From contig MWDF01000007.1 of the NCBI GenBank assembly GCA_002070415.1, positions 1 to 64,000 of the forward strand: a stretch of 64,000 nt of DNA. Reading direction: 5' to 3'. The notes beneath the pieces were generated by a model. The model was not told the DNA's origin. It saw only the letters and a list, made by a program, of their open reading frames with translations, and ran no database searches. Within the stretch, counting starts at the first letter, position 1. Each line of letters opens with the position of its first letter. This DNA comes from Firmicutes bacterium ADurb.Bin153. GTDB taxonomy: Bacteria > Bacillota > DTU025 > MWDF01. The position numbers were made by a program, and so were the translations under genes. This document shows positions 58,540-64,000 of the stretch, piece after piece.

Positions 58540-60207
58540 CTATAGCTCCAGCACGTGGGGTATTATCAAGGGTTTCCTGCCGGTCCTCTGCGAGAGCACC
58601 GAAACGATGCTGCCCCTCACCGTCTCCGCGACGGCGGCGGCGCCCACATCTCGCTGCCTGCTGAGGACCTTCCTGCACTGTGCGGTCACCTCGTCGAACA
58701 GAGCCTCAGATTCCTTCTCGTATACGAAGCCCCTGGATATGATCTCGGGTCCTCTCAGCAGCTCGCCCGTCTCCTTGTCGATGACGACCACCGCCACCAG
58801 TATGCCGTCGTTGGAAAGGAGCATCCTGTCCCTTAGCACGTACTTGCCCACGTCTCCGACCCCGTACCCGTCCACCATCACCCTGCCCGCCTGGACGTGC
58901 CCGTCCAGCCTGGCCTTGCCGCCCTTTATCTCTATGATCTCGCCCGACCCTGCGATGAGGACCTTTGACTTGTTCATGCCCATGCGGATCGCGAGCTTGG
59001 CATGGCTGTGCAGGTGGCTGTACTCTCCGTGGACCGGCGTGAAGTGCCTCGGTTTTACCAGCGCGAGGATGAGCTTGAGCTCTTCCTGGCTCGCATGCCC
59101 GGATACGTGTATGTTGGCGTCCTTCCTTCCGATGACCTCCGCGCCCTGCCTGTACAGGTGGTTTACGGTCCTGAAGACGGACTTCTCGTTGCCCGGGATT
59201 GTGCTGGCGGATATTACGACCGTGTCGCCCTTCTTTATCGAAGTCCTCTTGAACTCCGACATAGCCATCCTGGTGAGGGCCGACGTCGGCTCCCCCTGGG
59301 TCCCCGTGGTCATTATGACTACCTCGTTATCGGGCAGGTCGTCGACTTGAGAAAGCTCTACCATGACGCCCGGATAAGGTTTCAAGTAGCCCAGCTCGGT
59401 GGCGATCTTGCTGTTGGTTACAAGGCTTCTTCCCGCGAACGCGACTTTCCTTCCGGTGGCCGCCGCGGCCTGCAGTACTTGCTGTATCCTCGCTACATGT
59501 GACGCGAAGGTCGCGACTAGCACCCTGCCTTCGGCCGCCCTGAAAGTCTCGAGCAGCCCCTCGCCCACTATGCTCTCCGAGCCGGTGTAGCCTGGGTTTA
59601 CGGCGTTCGTGGAATCGGACATCATGAGTATCACGCCCTGGCTTCCCAGCTGGGCGAACCGCGAGAGGTCCATCCTTTTGCCGTCTATCGGGGTCTGGTC
59701 GATCTTGAAATCGCCCGTATGCAGTATCAGACCGGCCTTCGTGCTTATCGCCAGCCCGAAACTGTCGGCTATGCTGTGGCATACGGTTATGAACTCGACC
59801 TTGAGGCTCCCTACCTGTATTATGTCCCCGGCGGCCACAGTATGTCCAGCTTCGCCGAGCGCCATGCCCTGCTCCTTAAGCCTTGCGTTCACGAATGCCA
59901 TGGTGAGCGGGCCCCCGTATACGGGGATTTCGGGCAGCCCTCTTAGCAGGTACGGTATCGCACCTATGTGGTCCTCGTGGCCGTGTGTGAGGAACAGCCC
60001 CTTCACCTTGTCCTTGTTCGCCGTGATGTACGAGAAGTCCGGGATGACGATATCGACGCCGGGCATGTCCTCCTCCGGGAACATGAGGCCCGCGTCGACG
60101 ATTATCATCTCTTCCTCGGTCTCTATCAGCGTGCAGTTAAGGCCTATCTCCCCTACCCCTCCGAGCGGGATCACCTTGACCGTCGCCGGCTTTCTTCTTG
60201 TTCTCAA
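58540..60207 (-). CDS. rnj: Ribonuclease J
   Basis: 555 aa metallo-beta-lactamase/beta-CASP nuclease with 5'-exonuclease and endonuclease activity. LTHGHEDH (73-80) gives His75, His77, Asp79 and His80 for zinc. HTGDFKIDQTP, DSTNA, the beta-CASP ASHVARIQQ and VSGHASQEELK with PVHGEYSHL complete the active site. A C-terminal domain (about 450-555) follows. Start TTG 60207 with GGGAGGTAA. RNase J and RNase Y together indicate Firmicutes-style mRNA decay. Confidence 0.97.
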   Translation of the reverse strand: MRTRRKPATVKVIPLGGVGEIGLNCTLIETEEEMIIVDAGLMFPEEDMPGVDIVIPDFSYITANKDKVKGLFLTHGHEDHIGAIPYLLRGLPEIPVYGGPLTMAFVNARLKEQGMALGEAGHTVAAGDIIQVGSLKVEFITVCHSIADSFGLAISTKAGLILHTGDFKIDQTPIDGKRMDLSRFAQLGSQGVILMMSDSTNAVNPGYTGSESIVGEGLLETFRAAEGRVLVATFASHVARIQQVLQAAAATGRKVAFAGRSLVTNSKIATELGYLKPYPGVMVELSQVDDLPDNEVVIMTTGTQGEPTSALTRMAMSEFKRTSIKKGDTVVISASTIPGNEKSVFRTVNHLYRQGAEVIGRKDANIHVSGHASQEELKLILALVKPRHFTPVHGEYSHLHSHAKLAIRMGMNKSKVLIAGSGEIIEIKGGKARLDGHVQAGRVMVDGYGVGDVGKYVLRDRMLLSNDGILVAVVVIDKETGELLRGPEIISRGFVYEKESEALFDEVTAQCRKVLSRQRDVGAAAVAETVRGSIVSVLSQRTGRKPLIIPHVLEL

Positions 60208-60241
60208 AATTACCTCCCTATTCCTGATACTCTATTCTCCC

Positions 60242-60294
60242 GTGGCCCTTACATGCACATAAAGCCAAGGGCGGTTCAGTCCCGCCCCGGCCAC
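60242..60294. other. Nested inverted repeats between dapA and rnj
   Basis: In the 104-nt gap an outer pair GTGGCC (60242-60247) and GGCCAC (60289-60294) encloses an inner stem GGGCGG/CCGCCC (60269-60274 with 60282-60287). On the minus strand only a loosely T-rich TTGGCTTTATG follows the inner stem. It may be a weak terminator for the dap run or a leader structure for rnj. Confidence 0.45.
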
Positions 60295-60311
60295 AGGTTG
60301 TACCTACATAC

Positions 60312-61208
60312 TTATTTCCCCAGTCCGGCCGACTCGAAGGCCGACCTGACCTTCGCCATCTCCGCTTCCGTAATGTCGACAAGCGGCGGCCTTACCGGCC
60401 CCGCATCAATGCCGACCAGCGACAGCGCAGCCTTCACGGGTATCGGGTTCGTGGTTATGAAGACCGACTTGAACACCGGCAGCAGCCTCCTGTGGATCTC
60501 CGCGGCCTTCTTGGGATCCCCTGCCGTAAACGCGTACACCATCTCGTGTATCTCGTTGCCGCAGATGTGGGAAGCGACGCTGACGATCCCGTCGGCGCCT
60601 ACCGACAGGAGGGGCACCGTCAGGTTGTCGTCCCCGCTCAGCACCGAGAAGCCCTCGGGCGCCCCGGTGACGATCTCCGCGGCCTGGTCCAGGCTTCCTG
60701 ATGCTTCCTTGACCGCTACTATGTTATCGTGCTCCCTCGCGAGGGCGAGCGTGGTCTCGGGGAGCATGTTCACCCCGGTCCTTCCGGGGACCACATACAG
60801 AAGCACAGGGAGCTTCGTGCTCCTCGCTATCATCGAGAAGTGGAGCTTGAGCCCGGCCTGGGGCGGCTTGTTATAGTACGGCGTGACGAGCATGCACCCG
60901 TCCACGCCCAGTTTTTCGGCCTTCTTCGTGAATTCTATCGACGATGCCGTATCGTTTCCTCCAGTGCCCGCGATCACCGGGGCCTTCGCGCCGACCGCGC
61001 CTTTCACGGCAGAGAACAGCTTGAGCTTCTCCTCCGCGGTCAGGGTGGGGGACTCTCCTGTGGTCCCGCTGACCACGATCGCGTCGGAGCCGTTCCTTAC
61101 CAGGAAGTCCGCAAGCTTCTCAGCCTTGGCGTAGTCGACCGATAGGTCCTCTTTCATGGGGGTCACCATCGCGGTGAGCACCCTTAGTCTCTTTCCGTCT
61201 ATCAACAT
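60312..61208 (-). CDS. dapA: 4-hydroxy-tetrahydrodipicolinate synthase
   Basis: 298 aa TIM barrel condensing pyruvate with aspartate semialdehyde. Motifs: VVSGTTGESPTL (about 45-56), proton-relay Tyr111/Tyr138 region (TPYYNKP, LLYVVPGRTG) and Schiff-base Lys167 in VAVKEAS. ATG 61208 has GGAGGTAAC upstream; the long frame to 61427 is inside lysC. Last gene of dapB-asd-lysC-dapA, which makes lysine and meso-DAP. Confidence 0.97.
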   Translation of the reverse strand: MLIDGKRLRVLTAMVTPMKEDLSVDYAKAEKLADFLVRNGSDAIVVSGTTGESPTLTAEEKLKLFSAVKGAVGAKAPVIAGTGGNDTASSIEFTKKAEKLGVDGCMLVTPYYNKPPQAGLKLHFSMIARSTKLPVLLYVVPGRTGVNMLPETTLALAREHDNIVAVKEASGSLDQAAEIVTGAPEGFSVLSGDDNLTVPLLSVGADGIVSVASHICGNEIHEMVYAFTAGDPKKAAEIHRRLLPVFKSVFITTNPIPVKAALSLVGIDAGPVRPPLVDITEAEMAKVRSAFESAGLGK

Positions 61209-61225
61209 GCCGTTACCTCCGTTCA

Positions 61226-62443
61226 TCACATGCCGGGCTCGAATTCGCTGTGCAGCGCCCTGGCAGCGCGTTCGACGTCCTCCGCCCTCATAAGGCATGA
61301 AATCGAGTTGTGCGAGTCCGACGTCTGGATGATCTCTATGCCCGCATCCCTTAGCGCCTTTACTACCTTCGACATTACGCCCGGGATCCCCCTCATGATC
61401 TGACCCACGACCGATACCGTCCCGCACCCGCGCTTGGTGGAGAATTCGAAGCCCATGCCGCTAAGGCAGGCTTCCGTCCTGTCCGCGTCCTTGTCCGAGA
61501 CTATGAACGCGACCCTGTCTGCGAACAGGCTTATCATATCTATGGAGATGCCGGCCGCCGCAAGGGAGTTCAGCACCTCTAGGGAGACGTCCTCGCCGGA
61601 CTTCCCGCTTATGTCTATCAGGACCCTGGTCACGCCGAGGGTGTGCGTGATGCCGGAGACCGGCTTGTCGGGGACCGTGGAACCAACGTCGCTTATCGGG
61701 CCGTCGTCCACCACGGTGCCCTCGGATTCGGAGAAGGTGTTCCTTATGACGAGCGGGGTCCTCGACTTCATCGCTATCTCCACGGCCCTGGGGTGCACCA
61801 CCTTCGAGCCCAGGTTCGCCATCTCCGCCATGTCGTGGTAGGAGACGTTCTTCTGGAAACGCGCTTCCGGGACTATCCTCGGGTCCGCCGTCATGACGCC
61901 TTCGACGTCCGTGTAGATCTCCACCTTCTCGGCCTTGAGGGCCGCGGCCAACGCGGCCGCCGTCGTATCGCTGCCGCCCCTTCCGAGCGTGGTTATGTCC
62001 CCCGACCTGTTCATGCCCTGGAAGCCCGCAACTACCGGCACTATGCCCTCCTCCAGGAGCATGGACAACCTGCTTGTGTCTATGGACGAGATCCTTGCGT
62101 CGGTGAAGTTGCCGTCGGTCATTATGCCGGCTTGGAACCCTGTCATCGACATGGCGTTAAGGCCTTCCGCCTTTAGCGCCGAGGCTAGGATCGCCGCCGA
62201 TATGACCTCCCCGCAGGAGGCTATCGCGTCCCTTTCCCTTGATTCCACTTCCTGGCAGTATGACGAAATCAGGTCCAGGAGCGTGTCGGTCGCGTACGGC
62301 GCGGGCCTCCTGCCCATGGCCGAGACTACGACCACCACCTTGTTCCCCGCTCCTATCGCCTTCTTGACCTTGGCCGCGACCTTCGCGCAAGAATCCCTTG
62401 ACGCAACCGAGGTGCCGCCGAATTTCTGTACAATTATGCCCAA
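61226..62443 (-). CDS. lysC: Aspartate kinase (monofunctional)
   Basis: 405 aa. Phosphorylates aspartate, the entry step of the lysine, threonine, methionine and DAP routes. Kinase domain with VQKFGGTSVAS (5-15), TLGRGGSDTTAAALA (about 151-165) and EIYTDVEGVMTADPR. Two C-terminal ACT domains (about 265-400) should sense an end product. Start TTG 62443 with GGGGGTG upstream. Grouping with dap genes suggests DAP/lysine duty. Confidence 0.95.
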   Translation of the reverse strand: MGIIVQKFGGTSVASRDSCAKVAAKVKKAIGAGNKVVVVVSAMGRRPAPYATDTLLDLISSYCQEVESRERDAIASCGEVISAAILASALKAEGLNAMSMTGFQAGIMTDGNFTDARISSIDTSRLSMLLEEGIVPVVAGFQGMNRSGDITTLGRGGSDTTAAALAAALKAEKVEIYTDVEGVMTADPRIVPEARFQKNVSYHDMAEMANLGSKVVHPRAVEIAMKSRTPLVIRNTFSESEGTVVDDGPISDVGSTVPDKPVSGITHTLGVTRVLIDISGKSGEDVSLEVLNSLAAAGISIDMISLFADRVAFIVSDKDADRTEACLSGMGFEFSTKRGCGTVSVVGQIMRGIPGVMSKVVKALRDAGIEIIQTSDSHNSISCLMRAEDVERAARALHSEFEPGM

Positions 62444-62459
62444 GACGCAGCACCCCCGA

Positions 62460-63476
62460 TCATTCCAGAAGCCCCAGGGCTATCTGGATGGCGTTCGTCG
62501 CAGCGCCCTTCTTGAGCTGGTCGCCAACCGCCCACAGGGCAATCGACCTCGGTGCGGAGCTGTCGACCCTCACCCTGCCCACGTGCACCAGGGTGCTGCC
62601 CGATACCTTGAACGGCATGGGGTACACGTACTTCGCGGGGTCGTCCTCCAGGACGAGGCCCTTGCCGGTGGCGATGGCGTCCTTGACGTCCTCTATGTCG
62701 AAGTCCTTTACGGTCTCTACAAACAGCGCCTCCGAGTGGGAGCGGAACACCGGCACGCGCACCGTCGTCGCGCAAACCATGATGGACTGGTCGCCGAAGA
62801 TCTTCCTGGTCTCGTCCACCATCTTGTGCTCCTCTTTCGTGTACCCGTCCTCCATGAAGACGTCTATGTGGGGTATGAGGTTGAAGGCTATCTGGTGGTG
62901 GACGGTGCCGTTCTTCATCGGCAGGACCTCTGGTTTCGCCTGCCGTCCGGCCAGCACGTCCTCGCTTTCCTTCCTTAGTTCCTCTATCGCGGCCCATCCG
63001 GCGCCCGATACGGCCTGGTAGGTCGCCGCGATTATCCTCTTTATCCCATAGTTGCGATAGATGGGCTCGATCGCCACGCACATTATTATCGTGCTGCAGT
63101 TCGGGTTGGCGATTATGCCCTTGTTCTTCCTGGCAGCGTCCATGTTCACCTCTGGTACGACCAGCGGGACGTCGGGGTCCATCCTCCAGGCGCTGGAATT
63201 GTCGACCGCAAGGCAGCCGCGCCGCGCGGCTTCCGGCGCCAGCTCCTTGGACACGACAGATCCTGCGCTGAAGAAGGCCACGTCCATGCCCTTGAATGAA
63301 TCGGGGACGGCCTTCTCTACTTTTATGAGCCCGTACGGGGTTTCCATCGTCTTCCCCGCCGAGTGCTCCGAAGCAAGGAGCCTGAGCTCGGAGACAGGAT
63401 ATGCCAGCTCCTTCAGGCCTTGCACCATCTCTCTGCCTACGGCGCCCGTGGCGCCTACGATGCATACTTTCGACAT
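62460..63476 (-). CDS. asd: Aspartate-semialdehyde dehydrogenase
   Basis: 338 aa. Reduces aspartyl phosphate with NADPH. NADP loop VGATGAVGREM (7-17), DNSSAWRMDPDVPLVVPEVN (92-111), catalytic Cys127 in NPNCSTI (124-130), and the active-site His region in RVPVFRSHSEALFVE. ATG 63476 has GAAGGTG upstream. Between dapB and lysC. Confidence 0.97.
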   Translation of the reverse strand: MSKVCIVGATGAVGREMVQGLKELAYPVSELRLLASEHSAGKTMETPYGLIKVEKAVPDSFKGMDVAFFSAGSVVSKELAPEAARRGCLAVDNSSAWRMDPDVPLVVPEVNMDAARKNKGIIANPNCSTIIMCVAIEPIYRNYGIKRIIAATYQAVSGAGWAAIEELRKESEDVLAGRQAKPEVLPMKNGTVHHQIAFNLIPHIDVFMEDGYTKEEHKMVDETRKIFGDQSIMVCATTVRVPVFRSHSEALFVETVKDFDIEDVKDAIATGKGLVLEDDPAKYVYPMPFKVSGSTLVHVGRVRVDSSAPRSIALWAVGDQLKKGAATNAIQIALGLLE

Positions 63477-63493
63477 ACGAACACCTTCAATCT

Positions 63494-64000
63494 TCAGAAG
63501 TCGAGGCCCATGACCTTCTCAAGGCCGATTACCGGCCCGTCAAGCCCCATGACCTTCCTTACGGCAAGGATCACGCCGGGCATGAAGGATTCCCTGCCCA
63601 ACGAATCGTGCTTGATCGTAAGCACTTGTCCGAGGCCGCCGAAGATCACCTCCTGATGGGCTACGAAGCCCTGAAGTCTTACGCTGTGTATTTTTATCCC
63701 GTCGAACTCGCCGCCCCTAGAAGGCGGCTCGTCCGTGTCGTGCGCCCTCGACCGGCCGCCTGCCTCGGCTACCATCGCCGCGGTGGCCTTGGCGGTACCC
63801 GACGGGGCGTCCAGCTTCTTGTCGTGATGTAGCTCTATTATCTCGCAGTCCGGCATGTACTTCGCGGCCACCTTTGACATCTGCATCATCAGCACGGCGC
63901 CGATTGCGAAGTTCGGTGCGAGCAGCCCGCCGACTCCGGCTTTAGTCGATTCCCGCACCAAGCGGTCCACGGTGCCTCGCGGCATGCCCGTAGTGCCCAC
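63494..64000 (-). CDS. dapB: 4-hydroxy-tetrahydrodipicolinate reductase (partial, N-terminus beyond window)
   Basis: C-terminal 168 residues; the frame is open to the window edge. It starts VGTTGMPRG, which in full-length DapB lies near residue 100, so roughly the NAD(P)-binding third is missing. The catalytic ELHHDKKLDAPSGTAKATA segment (about 54-71 of the visible part) and the LQGFVAHQEVIFGGLGQ strand are intact. First known gene of the dapB-asd-lysC-dapA run; it may begin further to the right. Confidence 0.95.
   Translation of the reverse strand: MGTTGMPRGTVDRLVRESTKAGVGGLLAPNFAIGAVLMMQMSKVAAKYMPDCEIIELHHDKKLDAPSGTAKATAAMVAEAGGRSRAHDTDEPPSRGGEFDGIKIHSVRLQGFVAHQEVIFGGLGQVLTIKHDSLGRESFMPGVILAVRKVMGLDGPVIGLEKVMGLDF

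Noticed and set aside
1-64000. Mobile elements, phage genes, CRISPR arrays, tRNA or rRNA genes
   Set aside because: I looked for transposase or integrase products, regularly spaced repeats, and tRNA cloverleaf or rRNA-like stretches on both strands and found none; almost all sequence is filled by recognisable core genes.

Overview
The window is a gene-dense (roughly 60% GC) bacterial chromosome segment with almost every gene on the minus strand; only rqcH, a plsC-type gene and gdh run on plus. I see no rRNA, tRNA, insertion sequence, prophage, CRISPR array or sign of recent transfer. Arg is often AGG, Ile often ATA, and UUG/GUG starts are unusually common. Gene content mixes Firmicutes-type blocks (yicC-x-gmk-rpoZ, rny-ymdB, ylm/divIVA, PASTA kinase/PP2C/RsgA, RNase J and Y) with an actinobacterial-type integration host factor. 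The BMP-type solute-binding protein has a signal peptide but no lipobox, as expected for an organism with a periplasm. NAD-type glutamate dehydrogenase suggests amino-acid metabolism. My best guess is Synergistota, with a deep Firmicutes-related lineage as the alternative; this is inference, and a marker-gene tree would decide it.

Layout: (1) 1-2305, rpoZ, gmk, mihF and yicC, with a divergent promoter region and then rqcH on plus. (2) 4226-29404, one uninterrupted 25-gene minus-strand run with no gap above 30 nt. It starts at mraZ behind three decamer MraZ boxes, goes through the dcw cluster (rsmH, ftsL, ftsI, murE, murF, mraY, ftsW, murG, murC, murB, ftsQ, ftsA, ftsZ), then an uncharacterised Hint-like gene, pgeF, an HlyD-like membrane protein, yggS, ylmH, divIVA, lspA, lgt, rluD, purB and capA. 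murD and ddl are missing from the cluster. (3) 29500-34795, rny, an unknown gene and ymdB ending at a strong terminator, then recA-recX with a LexA-like promoter and a terminator, and thpR. (4) 34873-43404, plsC fusion on plus, then rlmN and the stp-pknB-rsgA-rpe-pncC-ridA-threonine synthase run on minus. (5) 43483-48324, a nucleoside-type ABC importer whose binding-protein gene is separated from the transporter genes by a large hairpin. (6) 48684-49946, gdh with its own promoter and terminator. (7) 50030-54376, ygiQ, GNAT, half-size GDT1 and rimO. (8) 54455-60207, rnj, uppP, ftsK and rodZ. (9) 60312-64000, dapB (cut by the window edge), asd, lysC and dapA.

Functionally the window is dominated by cell-envelope construction and division. 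The dap genes make meso-diaminopimelate, which MurE (DNPR motif) should use. UppP recycles the lipid carrier for MraY and MurG. FtsI and the PknB kinase both carry PASTA repeats. FtsA, FtsZ, FtsQ, FtsL, FtsW, FtsK, DivIVA and RodZ provide division and shape functions. RNA decay (RNase Y, RNase J, YmdB, YicC) and ribosome quality control (RqcH, RsgA, RlmN, RimO) are also well represented.
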